NCBI GenBank assembly: GCA_045532035.1
Contig: JAZSFD010000114.1
Coordinates: 1 to 25,917 of the forward strand
Source of the DNA: UMGS1052 sp045532035
GTDB lineage: Bacteria > Bacillota > Clostridia > Oscillospirales > CAG-382
DNA length: 25,917 nt
Direction: 5' to 3'
Position 1 is the first letter of the stretch, and each line of letters opens with the position of its first letter. The translations under genes and the position numbers were made by a program. The notes beneath the pieces are model-generated. The model saw only the letters and a list, made by a program, of their open reading frames with translations, had not been told where the DNA came from and did no database searches. Below are positions 1-8,406 of this stretch, piece after piece.

Positions 1-97
1 TGCACAAACAGGGAGTGTCATAATACCTCCATTGCCTGAAAGGGCGGCTGATCCAAAACAAGGTTTCTGATATCGGCAAAACAGAAGTCTAATCAGA
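1..97. repeat. Terminal direct repeat, left copy
   Basis: These 97 bases are identical to the last 97 bases of the window. Such an end overlap usually means an assembler closed the contig into a circle. No gene is recognisable inside it, although it lies just upstream of hairpin-rich repeats that often break assemblies. It could be a true circular molecule, a chromosomal direct repeat, or a graph artefact. Confidence 0.95.
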
Positions 98-119
98 TGT
101 GCGTTTGCAATAATTGTAG

Positions 120-193
120 GGGACGATGCCCACATCGTCCCGCAAAACAAGTTATAAATGTATTTCTTAACGGGACGATGTGGGCATCGTCCC
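120..193. repeat. Nested inverted-repeat element (REP/MITE-like)
   Basis: Two 22-base arms (120-141 and 172-193) are exact reverse complements, separated by an AT-rich 30-base spacer. Each arm is also a hairpin by itself: GGGACGATG, four-base loop, CATCGTCCC. The element can fold as one long cruciform or as two small hairpins. Similar hairpin elements are dispersed in Oscillospiraceae genomes; assigning this one to that type is inference. No transposase is present. Confidence 0.8.
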
Positions 194-195
194 TT

Positions 196-258
196 ACGGA
201 GAGAGATTCTTAAATCCTGCAATATTCCCGTCTCTCTCCGTCAAAACCTGCGGTTTTG
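196..258. repeat. Second hairpin repeat next to the REP-like element
   Basis: ACGGAGAGAGA (196-206) pairs perfectly with TCTCTCTCCGT (231-241), and a 7-bp hairpin CAAAACC-TGC-GGTTTTG follows at 242-258. Further on is a CT/GA-rich stretch ending in GGGAGGC and a T run (about 270-286). The unit resembles short non-autonomous interspersed repeats of Clostridia. No open reading frame through it is convincing. Confidence 0.6.
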
Positions 259-334
259 CCACCACACTTGCGAGGGAGGCTTTTTGTGCAATATGTCAAT
301 GGGCACTTCTGAAATAGGGTTTGTCAGTGGTCTG

Positions 335-356
335 AGCACCGAATGGTGCTGTTTTT
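335..356 (+). terminator. Intrinsic terminator-like hairpin
   Basis: AGCACC-GAAT-GGTGCT is followed by GTTTTTCGTTTTT. It precedes the promoter of the SLH gene, so it would insulate that gene from plus-strand transcription upstream. If the contig is truly circular, it would lie downstream of the AraC gene at 24934-25815. Confidence 0.6.
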
Positions 357-441
357 CGTTTTTCGATATATGAGAATGGATTTTATCCTCCGACCGACGG
401 CTTTTCGCAGACAATAAAAAACAAGAATGTTGCGGCAAATA

Positions 442-470
442 TTGCAATTATAAAATTTTTGTACTATAAT
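442..470 (+). promoter_or_regulatory. Sigma-A-type promoter of the SLH-protein gene
   Basis: TTGCAA (442-447) and TATAAT (465-470) are separated by 17 bases, about 70 bases upstream of the start codon. The rest of 1-542 shows no gene: it is the terminal repeat, the inverted repeats and the terminator described separately. Confidence 0.6.
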
Positions 471-542
471 ATTTTTGAAACGTATTATTCCCCTAAATTA
501 AGCGGTTTGGAGCAAATACTGATTTTGATAAGGAGAACAACT

Positions 543-3500
543 ATGAAAAGAAGAGTATTAAGTATGGTTTTATGCTTTTGTATGCTTATCGGCATCATGA
601 GTATGCCTGCGTTTGCCGCAGATGCTGTTAAAGCAGGTGAAAAGGCAATCGCTGTTACAAACTGGCAGGTGTTTGAAAAACCTGATGGCAGCAGCAAGGT
701 TATCGGGTATCTTAGCCCGGGAAATGAAGTTGATGTGCTTGAAGCGTACATCAGCGGAAAAGGCGGTATTGACGGAAGATGGCATAAGATCAGCTATACA
801 AACAAGATGCTTAATCTGTCCGGCACCGGATATGTTAAGGCAATGTATACCTCAAGCAAAGAAGCTTTCGAGACAGAACATACTGTTGAACCGGAAAAAG
901 TGTATGCATCTGTTTTTGTTGATGCTCCTCTTGCAGGTAAGATGCCCGACGAAAGTGTCGAGGGTATCACAGATACCGATATGTATGTTGATGACTGCAC
1001 ATGGAAAGGTGAGTTTGAAACAGACGGCTCCTTTAAGGAAGGAGTAAAGTATACGGTTGTTATAACCGTAAAACTGAAGGACACTGCAGAAAACAAAGTG
1101 TTCAGCTCAAGAATTGCAGACCATGGTATAAATAGATTTCCTCCCACAATTAAGCTTTCAGACGGTAACCGCACTATTGAATTGACTTATAAATTTACAG
1201 AGACCAAAGCCCCGAAAGTCGAAAATACCAATATGCCCAAAAAGCCCGAATCCACAGCTTGCACACCCACAAAGGTTGAAGGTTTTGAAGTGGGTGACTA
1301 CGGAACAATGATTCTTGTAAGTGGTGGATATTCTATATATCACGAGCCAGATTCAAGAACTATGTACGGCTCAAGTCAGAAAACCGGTACCACGATATAT
1401 GTTCTGGAAGCAGGTATTGACGGCGTTGACACAAATGATGTATATTTTGCTGTCTGGAACGATCGTCTTGAAGAAGTAGACTATGTAAATATGAATGATG
1501 CCAAGGCAACCTTCGGCAACTTCGTAAAGGAAGGCAACGACCCCGCAAGACCATATCATGAAAAGTTTGTGGCAAAAAGATATGAGTTTAGAGAAATAAC
1601 CGAAATTGATGTGAACTTCCTTCATGCAACTGTATTCTCAAAGCCCTATATGTCAGAATACGGCACAGAAAAGCCGCTCACCTCACTTGTAAATACAGAT
1701 ACTTATGCCTGCACAGGCGTGGTATATAGCACGACAGAGATCCCCGAGCCATACTCCATGGTAACTGCCACCGCAACCTATGTTGCAAAAGACTCCTATC
1801 ATTTTTCAAAGGATGTAAAGACCAATACGGACAGAACATTCAAATACGTCGAGGAAAATGGCAAGCACATCCGTGTAGTCAATACATACAGCATCAATTA
1901 TATAAACGAAAAAACAATAGAGCTCATATACCATGTATATATTGACCCGACGCTACCCTTAGTTACCAAGCCCACACAGGCTATGCAAGACTATTATGAA
2001 AGGCATAAGCACGAGAGAGGTGTTGCTTTGCCTGTTATAGGAACGTCAAAGATCAGTGAACATTTTTTTGTAAAGTTCGATAACAATATCTGGTTAATTG
2101 AGCCGTACCTTTGGGAGTATCCTATGGGTATAAACGGAGGTCAATACAGAATACAGCCGAATCAGATAATTGAAATAATTGACTGGGATCTCACCGATGA
2201 AATTCCCGACATCACCGGTGATTGGTGCAGAGTTAAGATCGGCAGCGGCGTAGGCTTTGTACCAAAATCATACCTCACGGAAGTTGTAATGACCGATTAC
2301 TGGCAGGGGGCTCCGGCGGCAAATCATGACAGCCGCTATGAATTTGCAGGGGGAAGCGGAACAAAAGAAGATCCTTATCTTATAGAAACTCCCGAGCAGC
2401 TGGATGCAATACGCAAAGATTCCGCCAAATACTTCAAGCTGATAAAAGACATCGACCTGTCAGACTGGGGCAACTGGATTCCTATCGGCGGTACACCTGC
2501 CTACGGCGGTAACGGCGATGATATCAATAATAAGGCACAGTTTGGTGCAGACTCTTTCAGAGGTCAGCTTGACGGAAACGGTCACGTTATCTCGGGCATG
2601 ACCATAAAGATTAACGAAAAAACGCCCTATATGCAGGAAAAAGGCAATTCCCGTTACTTCGGTCTTATGGGATATATGTCAAACGGTCTTGGAAATGATG
2701 ATGCCGGCATACGCAACCTGGGAATTGTAAACTTTACAATTGATGTAACCTATTCGGAATATTCCGAAAGTCTGTTTATCTGGGCAGGAGCATTTGCCAC
2801 ACATGCACTGGATGCCACTATCACTAACTGCTATACGGCAAACGGAAAAATCAATTTTAATATCACTAAAGCACCCGAAATAGATATGAGAACTATAAAT
2901 ACGCAGTTTATGTTCGGCGGCTTGGTTTCTGAACTTGCCGGTTGTAACATGACAAAATGCTTTAGCGATACGGACATTACGGTAAAGTCAAATGATGATG
3001 TCCCCTACATTATAGCAGGTGGTTTTGCTGCTGATATTCAGAAGTTAGATATAAGCCAGTGTTATAACTCGGGAGATATTACTCTGCCATTAATGGATTG
3101 GAGTAACGGTTACGAATCTGTTGCCTGCGGTATGTTTGTCTATGCAGAAAAGTACGGTGATATTAAGGCTGTAGAATATTCAACCGTTACCGACTGCTAC
3201 AATTCGGGTAATCTTACGGCAAATGTTGTTGCAGGGCTTGCGAACTACGGCAGAACAAACTGTAATTGTACCTTCACCAACTGTTACAATGTCGGCAAAT
3301 TCACCATTGATGAGGGAATTGTTGTTTTGGGCTTGCCCGGAAAAACCGATTTTGTATATCTGCCGGCTGGCACCATGACCACAAAAAATTGCTATGCAAA
3401 CGGAACGGGAGTTTCGGGAAGTGCATGGAGACACTCAGATCAGCTGGGCAGAAAGGTTCTTGTATCTATTCCTGAGGATACCTTTACGGTTCCCACCGTG

Positions 3501-4049
3501 GAAGCAGCACCTTCCGCACCAAAATCGGACATCGTCGGCACATTTGTTGACGTTCCGACAAGCGCGTGGTACGCAGAACCTGTAAAGTGGGCAGTAGACA
3601 AGAAAGTCACAACAGGCACTTCTCCCACAACCTTCTCTCCCGATACCACCTGCACAAAGGCACAGATCATCACTTTTATCTGGAGAGCAATGGGAGAACC
3701 GATGTATACCAATCCGTACAAATTCACCGATGTCAACTATAAGGATTACTACTCGATAGCTTCTCAGTGGGCATACGAGAAGGGAATGGTTGATCCGGGT
3801 GTTTTTGGAGCAGATAAACTTGTCACCCGTGCGGATACGGTGGTATATCTCTGGAAAATGTCGGGCTCGCCCGATGTGCAGACGGTCAGTACATTCGTGG
3901 ATGTATCTTTCGATGCACCCTATGCCAAGGCTGTTGCCTGGGCGGTACAAAATGGCATCACTTCAGGTACAAGTGCAACCACATTTTCTCCGAATGACAC
4001 TTGCACAAGAGCGCATATTGTTACATTCCTTCAAAGAGCTGTCAAGTAA
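543..4049 (+). CDS. Secreted SLH-domain surface protein with SH3-like and GLUG-type modules
   Basis: An 1168-residue exported protein. The ATG at 543 is chosen over an upstream in-frame start because AAGGAG lies at its proper spacing and a clean signal peptide follows (KRR, hydrophobic core, cleavage near PAFA-ADA). Residues about 35-105 and 535-580 look like SH3-type cell-wall-binding modules (for example GSGVGFVPKSYL). Residues about 600-970 hold the GLUG-type pattern: GSGTKEDPYLIETPEQL, then FRGQLDGNGHVISGM, then repeated NCY/QCYNSGD turns, as in secreted parallel-beta-helix proteins. Three SLH domains end the protein (about 1001-1053, 1060-1108, 1118-1168), the usual device for non-covalent attachment to pyruvylated wall polymers. 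No catalytic motif is visible, so an adhesin or structural surface role is inferred. A TAA stop ends it; no partner gene is co-transcribed. Confidence 0.9.
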   Translation: MKRRVLSMVLCFCMLIGIMSMPAFAADAVKAGEKAIAVTNWQVFEKPDGSSKVIGYLSPGNEVDVLEAYISGKGGIDGRWHKISYTNKMLNLSGTGYVKAMYTSSKEAFETEHTVEPEKVYASVFVDAPLAGKMPDESVEGITDTDMYVDDCTWKGEFETDGSFKEGVKYTVVITVKLKDTAENKVFSSRIADHGINRFPPTIKLSDGNRTIELTYKFTETKAPKVENTNMPKKPESTACTPTKVEGFEVGDYGTMILVSGGYSIYHEPDSRTMYGSSQKTGTTIYVLEAGIDGVDTNDVYFAVWNDRLEEVDYVNMNDAKATFGNFVKEGNDPARPYHEKFVAKRYEFREITEIDVNFLHATVFSKPYMSEYGTEKPLTSLVNTDTYACTGVVYSTTEIPEPYSMVTATATYVAKDSYHFSKDVKTNTDRTFKYVEENGKHIRVVNTYSINYINEKTIELIYHVYIDPTLPLVTKPTQAMQDYYERHKHERGVALPVIGTSKISEHFFVKFDNNIWLIEPYLWEYPMGINGGQYRIQPNQIIEIIDWDLTDEIPDITGDWCRVKIGSGVGFVPKSYLTEVVMTDYWQGAPAANHDSRYEFAGGSGTKEDPYLIETPEQLDAIRKDSAKYFKLIKDIDLSDWGNWIPIGGTPAYGGNGDDINNKAQFGADSFRGQLDGNGHVISGMTIKINEKTPYMQEKGNSRYFGLMGYMSNGLGNDDAGIRNLGIVNFTIDVTYSEYSESLFIWAGAFATHALDATITNCYTANGKINFNITKAPEIDMRTINTQFMFGGLVSELAGCNMTKCFSDTDITVKSNDDVPYIIAGGFAADIQKLDISQCYNSGDITLPLMDWSNGYESVACGMFVYAEKYGDIKAVEYSTVTDCYNSGNLTANVVAGLANYGRTNCNCTFTNCYNVGKFTIDEGIVVLGLPGKTDFVYLPAGTMTTKNCYANGTGVSGSAWRHSDQLGRKVLVSIPEDTFTVPTVEAAPSAPKSDIVGTFVDVPTSAWYAEPVKWAVDKKVTTGTSPTTFSPDTTCTKAQIITFIWRAMGEPMYTNPYKFTDVNYKDYYSIASQWAYEKGMVDPGVFGADKLVTRADTVVYLWKMSGSPDVQTVSTFVDVSFDAPYAKAVAWAVQNGITSGTSATTFSPNDTCTRAHIVTFLQRAVK

Positions 4050-4222
4050 GTGCAGGACATCGGCGTATTCAAACAGTAAAAATCCAACCGACTGCAGTGG
4101 CTTTGTATATCCCATGTCATGTCCTTTGAAGCGAGCGTGCTGCAGGTGAAAAATACGAGAGGACAAGGCACAACTCTTACGTCATCACGTATGCTTAACA
4201 GCGAACCTTTTCTTGCGTTCAT
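4031..4222 (-). CDS. Possible small ORF, 63 residues, unrecognised
   Basis: A short frame begins at ATG 4222 with AAAAGGAG at good spacing upstream, reads MNARKGSLLSIRDDVRVVPC, and overlaps the 3' end of the SLH gene by 19 bases. I do not recognise the product. The cysteine-rich C-terminal half looks unlike a folded domain and may be the tail of a truncated gene whose start survived. The surrounding interval 4050-4453 otherwise holds only AT-rich DNA and the promoter of the next gene. Confidence 0.2.
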   Translation of the reverse strand: MNARKGSLLSIRDDVRVVPCPLVFFTCSTLASKDMTWDIQSHCSRLDFYCLNTPMSCTYLTAL

Positions 4223-4387
4223 TTTTATTGCTCCTTTTTGATAAATATTAACCAACATTATAAACCTTTTTATGCAAAATCAACGCCAATTATATACTAT
4301 TTTTTATGCTTTTTCTAAAAAATATCCGCACGCTTTATATTTGCAAATTGAAACATACAAAAATAACAGCATTTTTTATAAAAAATA

Positions 4388-4414
4388 TTGACACATTTCA
4401 AAAAATGTTATACT
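4388..4414 (+). promoter_or_regulatory. Promoter of the mutarotase-like gene
   Basis: TTGACA (4388-4393), a 15-base spacer and TATACT (4409-4414), with TG at the extended -10 position. The spacer is short, but the extended -10 compensates. It lies about 40 bases before the start codon. Confidence 0.6.
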
Positions 4415-4453
4415 TAATTTCGGAAACATAAACTTTTGAAAGGAATACTCAAC

Positions 4454-5089
4454 ATGAAAAGATCACCCTTTGTTTTAAAGCTAAAGCCCGGCAAAAAATC
4501 CGAAGGAATAGAGGCAATCAAAAACCTGCAGACAGATATAAAAAGCTTACTTGATCAAAAAGGTGTTTGCAATTTTTCCGTATGGGGAATAAAGGATTTC
4601 CTTTTCTGCTACGGAGAATATCCCGATTGCGGCATTACCGTAAGCCCTGCAGAACGTGAAAAACTTGAAGCCGCTCTTGCTCCTTATATGGATATGTTTG
4701 CCGCTCCCGGCACACTTCCGCTTATGTATCACGATATAGGTGTGGTTCGTGAGGATAAATCCCTTATCCGCCACCGTGTTTTCTCCACAAAGCTCAAGGA
4801 TGGCTGCGCCGATGAATATAAAAGACGCCACGATGTGCTTGTTGAAGCCCGTGGAGATAATGTTAGCGACGGTCCCGAAACCAACTTCACCATATGGAAT
4901 GCCAACGGATACATTTTCGGCTATTGCGAACTTGTAAGATCCTATGACCATGAAATGACCGAAGAAGAAAAAGCCTCAAAGATCGCCTGGGAAACACGCC
5001 AGCTTGAAATAATGGACTGGCTTACAGATGACGTTGACTGGATGACCGGCGAAAAGCATGATGCCATTGAACTTATTATAAAGCAGTAA
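4454..5089 (+). CDS. L-rhamnose mutarotase-like protein with duplicated domain
   Basis: A 211-residue cytoplasmic protein made of two ferredoxin-like halves (about 1-100 and 105-205), each like the L-rhamnose mutarotase (RhaM/DUF718) family, whose members are normally about 105 residues. Family members interconvert alpha and beta anomers of L-rhamnose or related sugars. The second half keeps the family pattern: RHRVFSTKLKDG, EYKRRHD with a His at 126 in the expected catalytic position, then NFTIWNANGYIFGYCEL. The first half has the matching NFSVWGIKDFLFCYGEY strand but no His, so it is probably a structural or degenerate partner. The start at 4454 follows AAAGGA; an upstream TTG at 4436 lacks support. 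The gene is monocistronic with its own promoter and terminator. The substrate is not shown by the context. Confidence 0.75.
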   Translation: MKRSPFVLKLKPGKKSEGIEAIKNLQTDIKSLLDQKGVCNFSVWGIKDFLFCYGEYPDCGITVSPAEREKLEAALAPYMDMFAAPGTLPLMYHDIGVVREDKSLIRHRVFSTKLKDGCADEYKRRHDVLVEARGDNVSDGPETNFTIWNANGYIFGYCELVRSYDHEMTEEEKASKIAWETRQLEIMDWLTDDVDWMTGEKHDAIELIIKQ

Positions 5090-5096
5090 TTATTGA

Positions 5097-5125
5097 CCTC
5101 CCGGATTCCTCATTCGGGAGGTTTT
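5097..5125 (+). terminator. Terminator of the mutarotase-like gene
   Basis: CCTCCCG (5097-5103) pairs with CGGGAGG (5115-5121), followed directly by TTTT, eight bases after the stop codon. Confidence 0.85.
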
Positions 5126-5146
5126 GTCCAACAGCAGAATGTGATA

Positions 5147-5283
5147 TGCACCCCAAAAGTCAGACACTTTTGGAGGTGCATATTTTTATGTCAAAAAAAG
5201 GACAAAAACACAAAACATACTCGCCAGAATTCAAAACATCTGTTATAATGGATATGCGTAATAACCATTTAGAAACATTGTAG
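5147..5283 (+). mobile_element. Remnant of an IS3-type insertion sequence (end plus truncated orfA)
   Basis: An inverted-repeat tip, TGCACCCCAAAAGT (5147-5160), and its near-complement (5166-5180) are followed by a 31-codon frame starting ATG at 5188. The frame begins MSKKGQKHKTYSPEFKTSV, typical of the N-terminus of IS3/IS150-group OrfA helix-turn-helix proteins, and stops at TAG 5281 after about 30 residues where roughly 90-100 are normal. No orfB and no opposite IS end are found nearby, so only the left end survives and it cannot transpose. Confidence 0.75.
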
Positions 5284-5300
5284 AAAACCGTTCACTTTTC

Positions 5301-5450
5301 TTAGCGTGTCAAAAAATGAAGCTCGTTCTTCCTTACCGAAAGTTGAATTTCCGAGTCGGCAAAATTCTTGAGAATTTCCTTTTTGCCCTCAAAGGTCGGC
5401 GCAGGTCGCCGTGACGACAAGTATGACGACAGGAAAACCACTCATTACAC
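5301..5450 (-). pseudogene. Short coding remnant, unrecognised
   Basis: A minus-strand frame stays open for about 48 codons and ends in TAA at 5301. The translation includes FEGKKEILKNFADSEIQLSV, which has the composition of real protein. There is no ribosome binding site and the upstream end meets a stop. It may be the 3' end of a gene lost by IS-linked deletion. The rest of 5284-5748 holds only the two hairpins listed separately. Confidence 0.25.
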
Positions 5451-5475
5451 GCAAACGAATATATAATAAAAACAA

Positions 5476-5507
5476 GCCTTACAGCAAGTTAAACTTTGCT
5501 GTAAGGC
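5476..5507. terminator. Strong hairpin, possible bidirectional terminator
   Basis: GCCTTACAGCAA and TTGCTGTAAGGC form a perfect 12-bp stem around an 8-base loop. T-rich DNA follows on both strands (GATTTGTTTTG on plus, TTGTTTTTA on minus). On the minus strand it could end transcripts of the gene at 5749-8726. Confidence 0.5.
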
Positions 5508-5632
5508 GATTTGTTTTGTTGTGGTAAGGATACCCTTACGGACAAAAACAGTGAAAAGAATGAAAACTGAGCTGTAAATGCTGTATTATATTACATTAAT
5601 CTCTCGCAGACCATTTTAGCTCAAACTCAATT

Positions 5633-5692
5633 TTGCCCTATGGTCGGGGAGATGTAAAGGAAGAAAATAAAACATCTCCGCCGACCGGGCAA
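5633..5692. repeat. Large bulged inverted repeat
   Basis: TTGCCC (5633), GGTCGG (5642) and GGAGATGT (5648) pair in order with ACATCTCC (5672), CCGACC (5681) and GGGCAA (5687). This gives 20 base pairs broken by a 3-base bulge and a 1-base bulge, around a purine-rich 16-base loop. There is no T run next to it. It lies just downstream of the minus-strand gene ending at 5749 and could be a 3' RNA structure or a dispersed repeat. Confidence 0.6.
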
Positions 5693-5748
5693 GGATATTT
5701 GCTTGAAAGTGTTTTCAAAAATATTCTCTGTTTGATAACGTTTGAATG

Positions 5749-8406
5749 TTAATTGTTAATATAACCGTTATAATCGTCGATTATCTTCTGCAAAGCTTCG
5801 GAATCCTTATCACCGTTTGCAATAAGACCGCTTGCCACATCAATTACCGAAAGATCGAATTTTGAATCGTAATCGGCATAAACGGTATATTCCTTATCGC
5901 CGTCAAGATATCTGAAGTAAGGACGTGAGGTGAAATCTCTTTCATAATCTGATATCTTGATATTGATCACACATACAGTACACTTAAAGCCTGTTTCGTA
6001 TTCTTCAAAATAGTTGAATTCGTCACCAAGCTCGCGCTTTGAAACCTCCGCAACCTTCTCGGTATAATGGGTGGTGTTTTCATGATCGGAAAGATCGGTG
6101 GGCAGGATTATAAGACCATAATCGCTGTAAGAGCCTTCCTTATCGCCAATGAAATCTGCAATAAAGCGCAGGCCCTGAACGCCTTGAGTTCTTATCTGTG
6201 CACTGTAAAGCGAAAGAACAGACTTATCAAATCCCGATTCCACATAGTGGAAAAGACCGTCCTCGCAGAGCGTACCCACATACTTTTCTGCCGTAATGGA
6301 TCCGTATATCTGCTTTTCGGATATGACTTTGGCACCGTCTGCCAAAACAAGCTTTCCACCGGTTATTTCTGCATTTTCTTCGATATATACAGTTACGTTT
6401 TGGGGTATTGTAATATCAGATGTCAAAACCTGTGTGGCTTCGAGTTTTACTATATCGTCTGCAGTTGCATTTTCTATTGCGGAAGCAAGGCTGTCATAAC
6501 CTGTCGTGCCTATATACGCCATAAGCTTTTCTTCAACCGAGTATTGTGCAGGCTGGAGAAGAGCCTTTTCGCTTTCGATATATGGCATATATGCGGATAT
6601 CGCGCCCGCGGGATAGCCCGTAACGGTATTTGCTCCATATTCGGAAGCATCTGCCGCTTGAATACCGAAATCCATATCGGCAAGCTTTTCAAATTCAAAT
6701 CGTCCGATTAGAGTGCGCATTCTTGTTGCATCAAGCGTTTCGGTTGCAAGCCATGCGTCAGCATAAATGCCGCCTTCATTTCTAAAGCATCCGTAGCCGC
6801 CAACTGCGGTGGAATTGCCTATGGTTGTTATACCGTCGGCATATGTGAAGTCTTGGAGTTCCAGTGCCTCGGGGTTATATTTAAGACCAAAGAAGCCGCT
6901 GTGAGCGTTTTCGCCCGAAATATAAAGGTCAACAAAAACCTTGCCGTCACTTTCATATACCGAATACATATATGCTGCAATATCCGGGGTGTTGAGCATC
7001 ACGAAATAGTTGCCGGAGGAATATACAGTAAATGGAATCTCACTGTTTTGGGATTCAAGTCTGCAAACAAATTCGCTTTCGTTTCCTACTGCTTTATATA
7101 GACTTAAGAATTCTCCGGGAAGAACGGTGTGCGAATAAGCGTACTCGGGAATAACAAAATCAATGCCGTGAGGGAAATCAGAAACAGCATTACTTCCGTC
7201 ATCCGCAGTTACGCTGAAAGCATAAACACATTCGGATGTATTCATAAATTCAGCGTCATTTTTTGCATCCGCAACGGCAGAAGAAATGGCAGCCGAATTT
7301 GGAGCCAAATGATCAAAATATGCGTTTGCAACTCCGTTTGCCGCAAAGTTTGTATTTTCGGAATTAACAGGAAGCTTTTCAAGCCAGATGGCATAAAGTT
7401 TGATGTTACCCGTGAAGGTCATGGAATAGAAGCCTTTATCGGCATTGGGATCGGTATGCCAGCCGTTGAATATACAGCCTTCCTTCGTTATGGCAGGATC
7501 CTTGGGAAGTTCATATGTACCCGCAGAGAATCCGTTCATCGGAGCAGGAACCGTGCCTTCGCCGCCTGCGGCATCAAAGGTCACCGTAACGGGATAACGC
7601 CATGTTACATATACCTTTCCCTTTTCTTCGGGAGTAAACTTATATACACCGTCCTGCGCCTCAAGCTGTGTGCCGTTTACAAAAGGTATGCACCCTTCAT
7701 CGGGTGTAAGGATAAACACGGGTGTTGTGGTTGTATCTTCATTTTCAACGGTGACCGTACCTCCGTTATCGGAGAATATAACATGATCAAATGCTGATAC
7801 AACATTGATTTCTGTGCCGCCGCCGATTATATATCTTTTATTGTTGAAGATAATATTTTTTGTGCCGGTAACCGTGGCACTGCTTGTGTAGCTTATATCG
7901 GTATTGACAAAAGCATTGTTGATATAAACAAACAGATTACCGTAAAGATTTTTTGCTGCCCATCCCCAGCCGCCGTTGATCTTATAGAAGTTGCCTCCTT
8001 CAAGGTGGATAGCTATATGACCGGGCTTTTCGGGGCTGCCCACCGTGGCATTCGAGCCGTTGGCATCGATGGTAGCATAATCACCTGCATAAACGTACAT
8101 ATCGGCACTTTGAGGCGATACGCCATATACCGGTGAGAGATAAAGCGAGGAATTTGATCTGAAGTTTTCGGTAAATGTGGTATCTCCGCTGCCATGGATA
8201 TATCTGCCTGCGCCTGAGGCAACATATACTTCTATATCGTCAAACACAGTTTTGCCGCCGTTGAAAATAAAGGCGGAATCCGACTGCTCGGTTATAACGA
8301 TCTTTGATTCCTTATTGGCACCGATAACGGTGAGGGGGCCTCTGTTTTTTACATCGGAAAATACGGTGTGGGTGTAGGTATCCGAAACAATCAGCTTATA
8401 TCCACG
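5749..8406 (-). CDS. C-terminal part of a frameshifted secreted modular protein
   Basis: The frame is open from 8406 to the TAA at 5749. A GTG at 8247 has no ribosome binding site and leaves no signal peptide, so this is the continuation of the gene starting at 8726. Modules seen, numbered from the GTG at 8247: a beta-helix-like region (about 1-170); an InlB/Flg_new-type repeat (about 210-290, with VTFDAAGGEGTVPAPMNGF and IFNGWHTD); a cohesin-like beta-sandwich (about 425-550, GKVFVDLYISG then GFFGLKYNPEALELQDF); a strand-rich linker; and a C-terminal domain of about 150 residues beginning AQIRTQGVQGLRFIADFIG and YGLIILPTDL. That last domain is shared with the phosphoesterase gene ending at 23499. 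No catalytic site is visible; an extracellular binding or scaffolding role is inferred. Confidence 0.7.
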   Translation of the reverse strand, partial: RGYKLIVSDTYTHTVFSDVKNRGPLTVIGANKESKIVITEQSDSAFIFNGGKTVFDDIEVYVASGAGRYIHGSGDTTFTENFRSNSSLYLSPVYGVSPQSADMYVYAGDYATIDANGSNATVGSPEKPGHIAIHLEGGNFYKINGGWGWAAKNLYGNLFVYINNAFVNTDISYTSSATVTGTKNIIFNNKRYIIGGGTEINVVSAFDHVIFSDNGGTVTVENEDTTTTPVFILTPDEGCIPFVNGTQLEAQDGVYKFTPEEKGKVYVTWRYPVTVTFDAAGGEGTVPAPMNGFSAGTYELPKDPAITKEGCIFNGWHTDPNADKGFYSMTFTGNIKLYAIWLEKLPVNSENTNFAANGVANAYFDHLAPNSAAISSAVADAKNDAEFMNTSECVYAFSVTADDGSNAVSDFPHGIDFVIPEYAYSHTVLPGEFLSLYKAVGNESEFVCRLESQNSEIPFTVYSSGNYFVMLNTPDIAAYMYSVYESDGKVFVDLYISGENAHSGFFGLKYNPEALELQDFTYADGITTIGNSTAVGGYGCFRNEGGIYADAWLATETLDATRMRTLIGRFEFEKLADMDFGIQAADASEYGANTVTGYPAGAISAYMPYIESEKALLQPAQYSVEEKLMAYIGTTGYDSLASAIENATADDIVKLEATQVLTSDITIPQNVTVYIEENAEITGGKLVLADGAKVISEKQIYGSITAEKYVGTLCEDGLFHYVESGFDKSVLSLYSAQIRTQGVQGLRFIADFIGDKEGSYSDYGLIILPTDLSDHENTTHYTEKVAEVSKRELGDEFNYFEEYETGFKCTVCVINIKISDYERDFTSRPYFRYLDGDKEYTVYADYDSKFDLSVIDVASGLIANGDKDSEALQKIIDDYNGYINN

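Noticed and set aside
120..193. CRISPR-like repeats
   Set aside because: There are only two copies, in inverted orientation, with no regular spacers and no cas genes.
6067..6711. Long plus-strand open frame opposite the secreted-protein gene
   Set aside because: It is the antisense shadow of the gene at 5749-8406; it is rich in Cys, Ile and Arg, has no ribosome binding site and shows no domain.
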